Part shown: one piece after another, positions 27,473 to 37,372 of the stretch
Position numbering within the stretch: the stretch's first letter is position 1
How the letters are laid out: every line of letters begins with the position of its first letter
Assembly (NCBI GenBank): GCA_031399065.1
Contig: JANNOM010000070.1
Coordinates: 62,001-126,000, forward strand
DNA length: 64,000 bases
Direction: 5' to 3'
From: JADCRZ01 sp031399065
GTDB taxonomy: Bacteria; Bacteroidota; Bacteroidia; Chitinophagales; Chitinophagaceae
Translations under genes and position numbers: made by a program
The notes under the pieces: generated by a model
What the model was told of the DNA's origin: nothing
The model's input: the letters and a program-made list of their open reading frames with translations, nothing else
The model's database searches: none

Positions 27473-28273
27473 TTATCTGCCATCACCATCCAGCAGATTA
27501 CCTAAACCTCCCAGCAGGCTTCCTTCTTCCTTACGATTATATGTACCGTAAGAGAGTATCCTGCCGGCCAGCCGGCTGATGGGCAGGGTCTGGATCCATA
27601 CAGTACCCGGACCGCGCAACGCCGCATAAAACACCCCCTCTCCCCCAAAGAGCGTATTTTTTATTCCTCCCACAAACTGTATATCGTAGCTGACCCCTTG
27701 CGTAAAAGCAACGATACAGCCGGTATCGATCTTTAATAATTCGCCAGACTGCAGCTGCCGGGACGTAACATGGCCGCCCGCATGCACGAAAGCCATGCCG
27801 TCGCCTTCCAGCTTTTCCATAATAAAGCCTTCGCCCCCAAACAGGCCGGTACCGAGTTTACGCTGGAACTCTATACCGATGGACACTCCTTTGGCGGCGC
27901 AAAGAAAAGCATCCTTCTGGCAGGTGATTCTTCCGCCGAGTTGCTGCAGATCCAGCGGTATAATTTTACCCGGGTAAGGAGAAGCGAAACAAACCCTTTT
28001 CTTTACCTGCCCTATATTGGTGTATGTCGTCATAAACAGGCTCTCCCCCACCAGCAAACGCTTACCGGCACTTACGAGCTTGCCGAGTAAGCCGCCACTT
28101 TGCTGCTGGCTGCCGTCGCCGAATACCGTACGCATGTCAATGCCTTCGTCCATCATCATAAAGGCACCCGCTTCCGCTATAGCGGTTTCAGAAGGGTCCA
28201 GTTCCACTTCCACATACTGCATTTCTTCCCCGTAAATCTTATAATCTATTTCATGATTGGTGCGTGTGCTCAT
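27473..28273 (-). CDS. AIM24 / TIGR00266-family protein
   Basis: A 266-residue protein of the TIGR00266/AIM24 family (double-psi or trefoil-like beta structure): EVELDPSETAIAEAGAFMMM at the start, GGLLGKLVSAGKRLLVGESLFMTTY, FQRKLGTGLFGGEGFIMEKL, GGIKNTLFGGEGVFYAALRG, and a Gly-rich end. No catalytic motif is known. The family is widespread in bacteria and in yeast mitochondria; its molecular role is not established. Appears monocistronic. Confidence 0.88.
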   Translation of the reverse strand: MSTRTNHEIDYKIYGEEMQYVEVELDPSETAIAEAGAFMMMDEGIDMRTVFGDGSQQQSGGLLGKLVSAGKRLLVGESLFMTTYTNIGQVKKRVCFASPYPGKIIPLDLQQLGGRITCQKDAFLCAAKGVSIGIEFQRKLGTGLFGGEGFIMEKLEGDGMAFVHAGGHVTSRQLQSGELLKIDTGCIVAFTQGVSYDIQFVGGIKNTLFGGEGVFYAALRGPGTVWIQTLPISRLAGRILSYGTYNRKEEGSLLGGLGNLLDGDGR

Positions 28274-28681
28274 AAATTAATTCTTTGAGCGAATGTAAGA
28301 AAAAGGAGAATATACACTTTATAAAAAGAGAGAATCGCTTTTAAATGCCATGTCAGAAATGGCACAACAAATATCCAAATGAAATGTTAATGTATCTGGC
28401 AACCCTCCTATTTTTGATTATTATCAAAAAAAATGAAAAGAACATAGAAGTATATTTGACGAATATTAAATATTAAATCCAGGCAGGCAGGTTTCTATTA
28501 TTATTAAAGCGGCCGGGCTTAAAAACAACTTTATAAACGTTATCCTTACATGAAACTATTTTTATACGACTACTCACACCTACTTTCCACGCAATGCATA
28601 GGATTAGTGCAAGGCGTTTCTCTGGCAAATATATCTGCTAACATTTAAATATAAAGAGGTCTTAATTATTAATGCGCTAAA
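28274..28681. other. Intergenic region before the redox cluster
   Basis: 408 bp with no gene. TATATTTG at 28451-28458 fits the Bacteroidota -7 consensus, but it lies far from the next ATG (28682) and has no TTTG box at the usual distance. No convincing terminator or structured RNA was seen. Confidence 0.3.
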
Positions 28682-29095
28682 ATGAATTCAATTGTAAAAA
28701 ATAGTATCGGAGTTATGCTTTTATGGTATTGTATGGCATTTACACCAACCACCAACCCGGGTAAATTTAAACTGATCATATTCGAAGGTTCAGACTGGTG
28801 TGCCAACTGCCAAAGACTCGAAAAAAAAGTTCTTACTACTCCTTCTTTCCTTACTTATATGAAAGAAAACAATATCGCCCTGGAGAAAGTCGATTTTCCG
28901 CAACACAAAAAACTATCCAAAGAAACGCGGAAGTATAATGACGAAGTAGCCGATCGGTATTCCTTTGATGGCAGTTTTCCAACTATGATTCTATCGCGTA
29001 CCGATACCTTCGCTTTCAGTAAAATTACCTATACGAATGATTCACCGCAAGAACTGCTGGATCAATTGAAAGCAAAAAAACAGCTCTTACAATGA
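28682..29095 (+). CDS. Exported thioredoxin-like protein
   Basis: A 137-residue thioredoxin-fold protein with an N-terminal hydrophobic export signal (SIGVMLLWYCMAF) and the redox motif FEGSDWCANCQRLEKKVL (WCxxC). A cis-Pro is likely in DGSFPTMIL. It is first of a four-gene cluster with ApbE, DUF4266 and DUF3570; its stop overlaps the ApbE start (ATGA). It probably keeps cysteines of a partner reduced in the periplasm, the Cys-rich tail of the DUF4266 lipoprotein being the obvious candidate in this cluster. That partner is inference. Confidence 0.85.
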   Translation: MNSIVKNSIGVMLLWYCMAFTPTTNPGKFKLIIFEGSDWCANCQRLEKKVLTTPSFLTYMKENNIALEKVDFPQHKKLSKETRKYNDEVADRYSFDGSFPTMILSRTDTFAFSKITYTNDSPQELLDQLKAKKQLLQ

Positions 29096-30024
29096 AAGAA
29101 TTTATTGCACGCAGTAAATTAATGGGTTCTGCTTTTGAACTGTGTGTAGTGAATGCTGACCAGCGGGAAGCGGATGAATTGCTTCGCCTGGGCATTGAAG
29201 AAATAAAACGGATCGAAGTCCTGCTTTCAGAATTTACAGCGCATTCGGTAACTACCCGGATCAACCAAACTGCTGCTGCCAGGCCCGTTGCAATCGACGA
29301 AGAATGTTTTAACCTGGTAAAGAGAAGTCTCGATATCTCCCGGCTTACCGGTCATTGCTTCGATATTACCGTTAGTCCCCTGAAGAAAATATTCTCCTTT
29401 AAGAATACTCATTTTGAAATGCCCTCCGCTGCACTGATCAAACAAACCTTGCAATATATAGGATACGATAAAATTGATTTAAACGAAAACGATAAAACAA
29501 TCCATTTTACAAACGATAATGTCAAAATCAGTTTTTCCGCTATCGGCAAAGGATATGCTGCCGACAGGGTAAAACAATTATGGCTAAGCAAAGGAGTAAC
29601 ATCCGGGTACATTAATGCAAGCGGCGACCTGACAGCATTTGGCTCCAAACAGGATGGTCAGAAATGGAAGATAGCTATTGCCGATCCCGATAATACCAGC
29701 CAGGTATTGATGTACGTGCCGATGCATAATGCTTCAGTAGCCACTTCAGGTGATTATGAACAGTTCTTTATCCATAATAATACCCGCTATTCCCATAATA
29801 TAGATCCGCGCACCGGTATGCCTGTAAAAGGCATTAAAAGTGTTTCCGTTTTTTCCCCGAGTGCAGAACTTTCAGATGCTATGGCAACGGCGATATATGT
29901 AATGGGTGTAAAAAAAGGAATTGGCTTCGCTAACCAGTTACCTCAAACCCACTGCATCATTATCGATGATCAAAACAATATTCATTTTTCAAATCAATTG
30001 GCTTATGAGGCATCCCTTACGTAA
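29092..30024 (+). CDS. apbE: ApbE-family FAD:protein FMN transferase
   Basis: A 310-residue ApbE domain: SKLMGSAFELCVVN near the start, IEVLLSEFTAHSVTTRIN, the core SAIGKGYAADRVKQL and GYINASGDLTAFG, then ATSGDYEQFF, YSHNIDPRTGMPVKG and LSDAMATAIYVMG, which bind FAD and magnesium. ApbE attaches FMN by a phosphoester bond to Ser/Thr of target proteins. Unlike classical ApbE it has no signal peptide or lipobox: the conserved region begins within ten residues of the start. It is therefore either cytoplasmic or exported by an unusual route. No DGxSGAT-type target motif is evident in the neighbouring proteins. Confidence 0.9.
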   Translation: MKEFIARSKLMGSAFELCVVNADQREADELLRLGIEEIKRIEVLLSEFTAHSVTTRINQTAAARPVAIDEECFNLVKRSLDISRLTGHCFDITVSPLKKIFSFKNTHFEMPSAALIKQTLQYIGYDKIDLNENDKTIHFTNDNVKISFSAIGKGYAADRVKQLWLSKGVTSGYINASGDLTAFGSKQDGQKWKIAIADPDNTSQVLMYVPMHNASVATSGDYEQFFIHNNTRYSHNIDPRTGMPVKGIKSVSVFSPSAELSDAMATAIYVMGVKKGIGFANQLPQTHCIIIDDQNNIHFSNQLAYEASLT

Positions 30025-30226
30025 TTTTTGTATTGCTCTTATATCATCTTATTTACTTCCCGCCTGTGTTAGTATAAAACCGTACGAGCGGATCTACGTA
30101 AACGATCCCGAAATGCAGATGGGCTCCGATGCGGGAAAACACTTTGATAATTATGTGCATTCCATCAGGTCGGGGTCTATTCCCGCCGGTGTTAATAAAG
30201 CGAGCGGAGGCTGCGGGTGTAATTAA
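30005..30226 (+). CDS. DUF4266 small lipoprotein with GGCGCN tail
   Basis: About 73 residues from the ATG at 30005 (MRHPLRNFCIALISSYLLPA then C): a lipoprotein signal with the anchored Cys after LPA. The mature peptide contains YERIYVNDPEMQMG, typical of DUF4266, and ends ASGGCGCN. The C-terminal Gly/Cys run is the hallmark of the family and may bind metal or take part in thiol redox chemistry. It overlaps the end of apbE by 20 bases and is followed 11 bases later by the DUF3570 gene. Longer readings would start inside apbE and lose the signal sequence. Confidence 0.82.
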   Translation: MRHPLRNFCIALISSYLLPACVSIKPYERIYVNDPEMQMGSDAGKHFDNYVHSIRSGSIPAGVNKASGGCGCN

Positions 30227-30237
30227 GCTTATCATCT

Positions 30238-31446
30238 ATGAAAAAGAAGTATTTAATAGTGGGAAGTTTTGCATTCATGCAGCTTATTTCGAACGCCCAG
30301 GTTAAAAAAGATTCTTCTGAGGTTATTCCTAATAAAACGGATATAGAAGTAGTATACAATCACTATTTGCAAAATGGTAATAATTCGGCGGTGACGGGCG
30401 GCATAGGAACCGAAAAACTAACCGTGTATGGACCGGCACTGCATCTTAAAAATACTTTTAAAAATAAAGCTATCCTTATCAATGCAGGAGCAGACATTAT
30501 CTCGTCTGCTTCTACGGATAAAATTGATTACGTAGTATCTTCTGCCTCTATTCTCGATTCAAGGGTTTACCTGAATGGCAATTATTCCGCAGACCTTCAG
30601 AACAAAAATCTTACTGTCAACGGGGGAGCAGGGTTCTCTATAGAAAGCGATTATCTATCCGTTTCTGGTAATATCGGGTTTACAAAAAAAGATAAACAAA
30701 ATCTTCGATCCTTCTCTATCCAGCTTCACGTATTTAATGACGATCTTCGCTGGGGAAGGCTGGACTCCCGTTATCAACGACCGGTTAAGCTCATATATCC
30801 GGAAGAGTTGAGATATAAATCATGGTTTGATACGTATAAGCGGATGTCATATGATGTTAAAGTCGGTATCACCCAGATACTGAATAAACGAACCACTATA
30901 GGAATATTTCCCGAGTTTAGCTACCAGAAAGGATTATTGTCTACCCCGTTTCACCGGGTCTATTTTTCCGATGCATCCGTAGTAGTGGAAAATCTACCGG
31001 GCGAGCGGTATAAGTTTGCGCTTGCTTTAAAAGGGAATATCTTCTTAGGGGGTGCCGTAATAATTAAAAACTCCATAAACGGTTATACGGACAATTTCGG
31101 GATAAGAGGCGCCTCTTTCGAGAATGAAACAGCTATTAAAGCAAAACCCTTTCTTACCCTGTTACCTAATGTAAAAATCTATACCCAGGAGGCTTCCAGG
31201 TATTTTGCCCCTTATAGAAAACATACTATCGGGGAGGAATTTTATACTTCCGATTATGACCTGTCTTCTTTCCGTACGTACAATGTAGGGGTGGGTATAA
31301 AATACAGCCCCCAGAAATATCTTACCAGGAGATTCCTTTTTAATGCAGCCACATTAAGATATAATTATTTGTACAGAACGAATAATTTACGCTCACACAT
31401 TATTTCACTGATCATTCAAACAACACGTTTTAAAAGATTAGAGTAA
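30238..31446 (+). CDS. DUF3570 outer-membrane-like protein
   Basis: A 402-residue protein with a Sec signal (MKKKYLIVGSFAFMQLISNA) followed by many amphipathic beta-strands (GGIGTEKLTVYGPALHLKN, SVSGNIGFTKKDKQNLRSFS, YDVKVGITQILNKRTTIGIF), ending RSHIISLIIQTTRFKRLE. This is the pattern of DUF3570, probably an outer-membrane beta-barrel. It is last in the thioredoxin/ApbE/DUF4266/DUF3570 cluster, an association I know from many genomes, but its activity is not established. Only 19 bases separate it from the convergent PKD gene. Confidence 0.83.
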   Translation: MKKKYLIVGSFAFMQLISNAQVKKDSSEVIPNKTDIEVVYNHYLQNGNNSAVTGGIGTEKLTVYGPALHLKNTFKNKAILINAGADIISSASTDKIDYVVSSASILDSRVYLNGNYSADLQNKNLTVNGGAGFSIESDYLSVSGNIGFTKKDKQNLRSFSIQLHVFNDDLRWGRLDSRYQRPVKLIYPEELRYKSWFDTYKRMSYDVKVGITQILNKRTTIGIFPEFSYQKGLLSTPFHRVYFSDASVVVENLPGERYKFALALKGNIFLGGAVIIKNSINGYTDNFGIRGASFENETAIKAKPFLTLLPNVKIYTQEASRYFAPYRKHTIGEEFYTSDYDLSSFRTYNVGVGIKYSPQKYLTRRFLFNAATLRYNYLYRTNNLRSHIISLIIQTTRFKRLE

Positions 31447-31465
31447 ACGCGCTTTATTCGCCTGG

Positions 31466-34400
31466 TTAATAAACGATAGTTACCGTTCCTTTTTTGATGA
31501 TTGGGTTACCACCATCCTCGCAGCGCATTTCGGCGATGTACACATAGGAACCGACCGGTAAAGGCTGACCGTTTTTCCTGCCGTCCCACCCTGCCGAGCG
31601 GTCGTCTATCTCGAAGTTCTTGCGCTCAAACACCATGTCGCCCCAGCGGTTGAAGACGCGGAACGATTGGATGATTCCTATACCCTTGCCTTTGATATAA
31701 AACAATTCGTTTTTACCATCCTGGTTGGGGGTAAAGGAATTAGGAATATAAATGTACCCGTTCAGGCATTGGAGCTTTACGAACAGCGTATCCATGGCAA
31801 CGCAATTATAGGCAGTTCTAGCCTTAAGTATGTATTGGGTGCTTTTCTTCGGCCGCACTACCGGGGAGGTACAATTGATACAACTCAGGTAGTTGGCTGG
31901 CGTCCAGGTGTATTGTATAATATTGCTGCTGCCGGTGGCCTGCAATTGCTGGTCGGTATTGGCCACTACTTCCACATCCGCACCGGCATTTATTACGGGC
32001 AGGGGACGTACGGTTACCTTCACCTGTGCGGTATCGCTGGAACATTTCCACCGGTCGTATCCCACTACGGTGTAAGTGGTATCGGACTTTGGAGAAGCTA
32101 TGGGGTTACTTACCTGGGTATTGCTTAGATCGTCGGTATGATTGATCCATTCGTACGAATAAGCCCCGCTGACCGTTATAGGTACGCTGCTATTTTTACA
32201 TACATCCAGCTTCGAAGGCATCCTTAGATTGATAGCGGTTTTTTCATGCACATCCACTTTGATATTGTCCCCCGCCACACAGCCATAAGGAGATGACACC
32301 GTGAGCCGGATCGTATAAAGACCATATTGGTTATAGGTAAACGCTCCTTCCTTATCAGAAGAATTGTCCGCACCGTTGCCAGTTCCGTAATCCCATTTAT
32401 ACGTAAGTGTTTCTCCTGCCAGGTTCCCTGAAAGAGAGTACACGGATGGAATGAATACATTATCTGCGTACTGGCATAAATCGACCGGGATATTTTTCAA
32501 CGATACACTCAGGCTATCGATAAATATTTTCTCTGCTATGCCGGATGTGTTACCGCAGCCTTTTGTATCTTTTACAATTACCCGGGGAGTAAATACGCCT
32601 GGCGATAAATAAGTGTGTTTAAAAGAGGGTATCGTAGTTGTCTGTTTAAGGGTTCCATCCCCGAAGTCCCATAAGTAAGAACTGGTGTTGACTGCTTTTG
32701 CACTTAATGTTACCTGCTGACCGGTACAACCTTTAATCACATCCGCCTTAATGATAGCCGAGGATTCTTCTATGTAGATGGAATCTTTGTATATGCCGCT
32801 CAGGTTATTGTAACCTTTGGAATAAAGCGTTATCACTTTTTTGCCCGGTGTGGTAAAAGTGTACGAAGGTGCCGAAGGTCCGTCGATGCGGAACCCGTCG
32901 AAATCCCATGAAAAACTGGTGGCATTTACGGATAAATTAGTAATACGTACCAGCACGGGCAAACAGGAGCCGGATGCGCCCACATAGGTACTGGTAAATT
33001 TGAATGCCGTATTAAAATCTCTTACCGTAATAAAAGTGGAAGCATTATCGGTGCAACCCGTTACCGGGTCCGTCGCTGTAAGTTTGATCGTATAATCTCC
33101 CGCCACCGGGTAGGTCTGTAACCCGGTATACTGGTTTCCGGTGGTATTGTTTCCATAATCCCATACATAGTTAACGGTCGGACTATTATTGGCATTGGTA
33201 CTATTGTTAAATGTGATGGTCGTATTCAGCGGCACATTGGGAACATAAAGGCCTGTGGGCGTAAATGCGGCTTTCGGACCTCTTACCACGGCATTGTTGG
33301 GGGAAGAAGAAGCGGTAGACCGGCATCCCTGCGCATCGGCTACGGTCAGGCTTACGGTGTAAGTGCCCGGATTGGCATAGTTATGAGACACGCTGTTGCC
33401 GTCCTGTCTGTTCTCGGATGTGCCATCGCCGAAATTCCACTGCCAGGATACGACTGGTGTATTGGTTGGTTTTTGAGAAGCGTCTTCAAATACGAGTGGC
33501 GACTTCCAGCACACATTATTGGTAGTGATCTTAAAGCCCGCCTGCGGCCCGTTTACCTTTATGGAAACATAGTTGGAAGTATCGTAACAGCCTGTATAGA
33601 AATTGCGGATAATGGCCCTTATGCGGATGTCCCCCGGTTTTAATCCGGTAAGGGTGCCATTATAATTATTATAGTTGAAAGCGCTGCCTGCCGACCCGGT
33701 AAACTGTGTACCATCCTCATACTCGAACTTGAGAATGGAGTACTGGAAACGCTCCTGGTCAAAATCATCATCATCTGTATAAGGGTTGGTCTCCATACCC
33801 GTGATGCTCATGTTAACGGATTGATTACTGCAGATGGATGCTACTCCGGCAGTGAGTATAGGATTCTGCTTAAGCAGTATCGTTGAAAAGGAATTACTTT
33901 GTAAGGGGCAGCCGTCCGAGGTAGCGGTAAGTGTTATATTATACCTGCCAGATCGTGTATAGATATGGGTTACTTTATGATTGGATGTATCATATGGAAT
34001 TACCGTACCGTCTCCAAAATTCCAGGTAAGACCAGTAGCTCTAACTGAGGTCTGGTTGAAAGTAATGGCACCCCTGGTACCGGCACACTGTTGTGGGGTT
34101 ACAGATGTTATCCGTATCATTTTGGGAAGTATGCCAGCGTACACTTCTTTAACGATGGTATCTGAACAACCGCCATTGAACCCGATATGTTTTACGGTAT
34201 AGGTACCGGTATCTTTAAATGTATGCTCCACGTACGAACTGCCAAACTGAGAATAACCACTGCCAAAGTCCCAGGCAAAATGTGTATTCGGGGAAGAAGA
34301 AGAATTTAAAATAACCGTTACCCGATCTGAACAGGCTTGGACGGTATAGCTAAAATCTGCCGTGGGCTTCCTGTACACAGTAGCACTGTTAGCATACACT

Positions 34401-36259
34401 ACTCCGGTACATCCGTTAACATTCGTATAACTTAGTTTCACCGTGGTGACCCCCGTTTTGGTAAAGGTATACTCCGGGTTAATATCAGTAGAAGTATTGC
34501 CTTCGAAATCCCAGATAAAACTGGTCAGTGGTTCCGATGCCGTAAATCCGAACTTCATTTTCACCTCATCGCAGTTAAATGTTCCCCCTGGATATCCCAT
34601 GGTGGAAGAATTAATATTGACCATCGGTTTTTTTATCACTACGTCCTTAGCGGTATATGCCGTACAGCCCGCTGCATTTCTTACTGTAAGGTCTACGCGG
34701 TGAATTCCGTCGCTGGTATAGTCAAAAGAAGGGTTCTGCAGCGAAGAGGGGTCCCAGGTATAGTTATAGATATTGTTATCGTACCGGTAATTGATTCTCC
34801 AGCTCCAGCCAATGGCATCCGGGGTATTGTCCTTAAAGGTTAACGTTACGGGTGCTCCGCACAGTCCGCTGTACGCTACATCGAAAGGCTTTATATCCGG
34901 TAGCGCATGAACGGTTACCTGCTTGTTTACTTCTTCCTTGCAGGTGCCGAACGTGTTTGTCAGCTTTACATTATATATACCGGGAGCACTATAAACAAGC
35001 GGAAACGTAAATGAATAACTGCCGGTAATTCCGTTACCGAAATCCCAGAAACGGGAACTGGGAGTCACCGAACTGGTGGAGGAAAAGTTTATCAGGGTTC
35101 CAATACAAATAGAGGCAGGAGCATTGATGGCACTGTTGTAATTGACATTATCTTTTACATCGATTACTTTAGTAACAGAATCCTTACACGTATTGTTATA
35201 GGTGTTCACCAGTTTCACGGTGTACGGGCCTTCTGCTGCATACACTTTTTTTACTCCGAAAGGAGTGTTGGCGGTGGTATTGTCACCAAACTCCCACCGG
35301 GCCGCCGTTACTGATAGCCCGGTATAATTACTGGCGGCGAAATTAACTTCCCGGCAGAGCATACCGTTGCTAAAGTCGGTATTGAAGTATGCAACGTTTA
35401 CCTGTCCTTTGTTCACACTTGCCTGACAGCCATGTTCATTAGTAATTTTAAGCGTTGCGGTAAACAATCCTTTTTTATTATAAATATGGGAAACGTTTTT
35501 GACGGTGCTTGTATTACCATCGCCAAACTGCCATTCGTATTGCAGGGCACCAGGCCCGGCGCTGGCATCGGCATTAAAAGAAACGGCATCGGTTATTTCG
35601 CACAAAAGGGCTTTATCGTAATTGATAACTGGCTTCATCTCCGGCAATACTTCCAATATATTGTTTTTGGTTAACGTGGCCGCACATCCGAAGTTATTGG
35701 TAACGGTCAGGTTTACGGTTGCCTGTTGTACTGTATTATAATTATGAGTCACCTGGCTGTTGCCCGTTTGCTGGGTAATTCCGTTACCAAAGTCCCAGTT
35801 GTAACTGGCAATATATCCGTCGCCTGGTGTAGAAGTAGAAAGGAATATAGCGGGAGCCGGCAGGCAGACCTTAGGTGCGGCCGGATCGAAGCTAACGACC
35901 GGTTTTTTGTAGACAGTAATAGTCATGTTTTTCACCGAACTGCTACCACCATCGATAACAGTAAGCTTTACACTATATGATTTTTCCTCCTGGAACACCG
36001 CCCCGGGATTTTTTAGTGTGGAGATGTTGCCATTGCCCAGGTCCCATGAATAAACCGCGTTACTGGAAGCGCCTCTTACAGTACTCGTAAACGAAACCGT
36101 AAGCGGTGAACAACCCCCGGCTTTATCGGCAGTAAAATCAGCCTGCAACTGGGTAAAAGCGATGGTTGTAAAAGATAGCATGATAAACCCCACAAGGAAG
36201 CTATGCTTGAGGGCTTTTATGCGGAGAAAGGGCGTTTTTACTACGTCGGGGTGGTACAA
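31466..36259 (-). CDS. Giant PKD-repeat surface protein with T9SS-type C-terminal domain
   Basis: A 1597-residue secreted protein built of about 15 PKD (polycystic kidney disease)-type Ig-like repeats, each marked by a WDFGDG-like motif (YNWDFGNG, YEWQFGDGN, FAWDFGSG, LTWNFGDGT, WQWNFGDGT, YLWDFGDGT). The C-terminus (IYIPNSFTPNQDGKNE, VFNRWGDMVFE, PVGSYVYIAEM) is the gliding-motility CHU_C / type B sorting domain used by the type IX secretion system. It is probably an adhesin or cell-surface spacer. The longest frame starts with TTG at 36259, giving a signal peptide (HSFLVGFIMLSFTTIAFTQ); the only nearby in-frame ATG (36181) would truncate it, so the start is uncertain. Confidence 0.9.
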   Translation of the reverse strand: MYHPDVVKTPFLRIKALKHSFLVGFIMLSFTTIAFTQLQADFTADKAGGCSPLTVSFTSTVRGASSNAVYSWDLGNGNISTLKNPGAVFQEEKSYSVKLTVIDGGSSSVKNMTITVYKKPVVSFDPAAPKVCLPAPAIFLSTSTPGDGYIASYNWDFGNGITQQTGNSQVTHNYNTVQQATVNLTVTNNFGCAATLTKNNILEVLPEMKPVINYDKALLCEITDAVSFNADASAGPGALQYEWQFGDGNTSTVKNVSHIYNKKGLFTATLKITNEHGCQASVNKGQVNVAYFNTDFSNGMLCREVNFAASNYTGLSVTAARWEFGDNTTANTPFGVKKVYAAEGPYTVKLVNTYNNTCKDSVTKVIDVKDNVNYNSAINAPASICIGTLINFSSTSSVTPSSRFWDFGNGITGSYSFTFPLVYSAPGIYNVKLTNTFGTCKEEVNKQVTVHALPDIKPFDVAYSGLCGAPVTLTFKDNTPDAIGWSWRINYRYDNNIYNYTWDPSSLQNPSFDYTSDGIHRVDLTVRNAAGCTAYTAKDVVIKKPMVNINSSTMGYPGGTFNCDEVKMKFGFTASEPLTSFIWDFEGNTSTDINPEYTFTKTGVTTVKLSYTNVNGCTGVVYANSATVYRKPTADFSYTVQACSDRVTVILNSSSSPNTHFAWDFGSGYSQFGSSYVEHTFKDTGTYTVKHIGFNGGCSDTIVKEVYAGILPKMIRITSVTPQQCAGTRGAITFNQTSVRATGLTWNFGDGTVIPYDTSNHKVTHIYTRSGRYNITLTATSDGCPLQSNSFSTILLKQNPILTAGVASICSNQSVNMSITGMETNPYTDDDDFDQERFQYSILKFEYEDGTQFTGSAGSAFNYNNYNGTLTGLKPGDIRIRAIIRNFYTGCYDTSNYVSIKVNGPQAGFKITTNNVCWKSPLVFEDASQKPTNTPVVSWQWNFGDGTSENRQDGNSVSHNYANPGTYTVSLTVADAQGCRSTASSSPNNAVVRGPKAAFTPTGLYVPNVPLNTTITFNNSTNANNSPTVNYVWDYGNNTTGNQYTGLQTYPVAGDYTIKLTATDPVTGCTDNASTFITVRDFNTAFKFTSTYVGASGSCLPVLVRITNLSVNATSFSWDFDGFRIDGPSAPSYTFTTPGKKVITLYSKGYNNLSGIYKDSIYIEESSAIIKADVIKGCTGQQVTLSAKAVNTSSYLWDFGDGTLKQTTTIPSFKHTYLSPGVFTPRVIVKDTKGCGNTSGIAEKIFIDSLSVSLKNIPVDLCQYADNVFIPSVYSLSGNLAGETLTYKWDYGTGNGADNSSDKEGAFTYNQYGLYTIRLTVSSPYGCVAGDNIKVDVHEKTAINLRMPSKLDVCKNSSVPITVSGAYSYEWINHTDDLSNTQVSNPIASPKSDTTYTVVGYDRWKCSSDTAQVKVTVRPLPVINAGADVEVVANTDQQLQATGSSNIIQYTWTPANYLSCINCTSPVVRPKKSTQYILKARTAYNCVAMDTLFVKLQCLNGYIYIPNSFTPNQDGKNELFYIKGKGIGIIQSFRVFNRWGDMVFERKNFEIDDRSAGWDGRKNGQPLPVGSYVYIAEMRCEDGGNPIIKKGTVTIVY

Positions 36260-36356
36260 GGTTTGGGTATTCAGGGTAAAATAAAAGCTAAAGTAGACGA
36301 TTTATTATAAAATTCCTATGCTTAACACAAATTTCATTTGTATCGGAGTTGATAAA

Positions 36357-36792
36357 TTATTCATCCACATCTTCGGTTTCAGCAAGATCCTCTGTTCGTT
36401 TAACCAGTTTTACGACCGGTGCATCCTGCGTGCCCGGTCAAAAAAATCTTATTGATCTTTACTTTCTTTTCAAAAAGCAGGTCGCGCAGGTTGATGCCCA
36501 TTGCTATTTCGCGGGAAGACACCAGGGTGTCCTTTTCAAAAGGCCTGGAACCTCTTAATGAAAAATCCTTTAATGTAAGTGTGAGGGAAGGAAAATGATG
36601 AAAAAAAGAAAGCCTGGCCCTACTAAAATCCAGTTCCCCATCGAGGTGCTGATTTGCCCATTTTTTGGTTTGTTCTGTTACCAGTGTGGGGAACAGGTAA
36701 GGCGTTATAACCAGCAGCAGCAGAAGCATCAGCAGCGTTATGCCGGTTATTTTTGCTATTCTTATAATCAGCGCCGCGAATGAAGGTTTCAA
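36357..36792 (-). pseudogene. AsmA-family gene, internally deleted
   Basis: The first 118 codons encode the start of an AsmA-like protein: a membrane segment (ITGITLLMLLLLLVITPYLF), then QTKKWANQHLDGELDFSRAR, LTLTLKDFSLRGS and NLRDLLFEKKVKINKIFLT. Intact relatives run to several hundred residues or more. Here the frame ends 12 codons later. Immediately after the break, in the +1 frame, comes DAPVVKLVKRTEDLAETEDV ending DE and a TAA at 36357-36359, which looks like the native C-terminus. The middle of the gene has therefore been deleted and the ends joined out of frame. No full-length AsmA protein can be made. Confidence 0.7.
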
Positions 36793-36963
36793 TAGAGCGG
36801 TATTTTAAGGTTTGGTAAAGATATTACAAGTGTGCTTTCAAATATTTTTTTAATTATATTTACTTATGTAATCTGCTGCCTGTGAAATCCCGGATATCTC
36901 CCACTCACCTACAAATAAAAGCATAATTGTTTTATCTTTTTATTCATTTTTAATAAGCATCAC

Positions 36964-37368
36964 ATGAAAAAATTATTAGTCTTTACCTGTTTCGCTATTG
37001 CCATTACCAATGCCGTATACGCACAGGATATTCTTAAAAAGACAGCCGGCGTGGCGACCGCAGCCGGCTTCGACGTTAAACGCTTAACCACCGGTATCAT
37101 AGATAAACTGGTGCCTGCACTGGCTGTATCGAGTACTCAAAAACCCGGATTAACGAGCGCCATCAGCGGTTTCTTAAAGGAAAAATCGAAGATTCTTTCG
37201 CTGAAAAAAACAGATGCGCCGGCGTATACCACCAAACAGAGCGGACTGCTGAACGGACTTACTTCCAAGCTGGGAACGGTATTGCTGGCAGGGCAGGTAA
37301 AGAAATTCCTGGGACTTAAACCTGCTACCAACGACCCGGCGAATATACTCTCGAACCTGTTTTACTGA
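36964..37368 (+). CDS. Small secreted protein of unknown function
   Basis: A 134-residue protein with a clear Sec signal (MKKLLVFTCFAIAITNAVYA, cleavage before QDI). The mature part is helical and rich in Gly/Leu/Lys (LTTGIIDKLVPALAVSSTQK, LNGLTSKLGTVLLAGQVKKF) with no Cys or catalytic motif. I do not recognise a family. It stands alone on the plus strand between the AsmA remnant and the convergent DNA glycosylase gene, from which it is separated by 4 bases. Confidence 0.65.
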   Translation: MKKLLVFTCFAIAITNAVYAQDILKKTAGVATAAGFDVKRLTTGIIDKLVPALAVSSTQKPGLTSAISGFLKEKSKILSLKKTDAPAYTTKQSGLLNGLTSKLGTVLLAGQVKKFLGLKPATNDPANILSNLFY

Positions 37369-37372
37369 TTCT

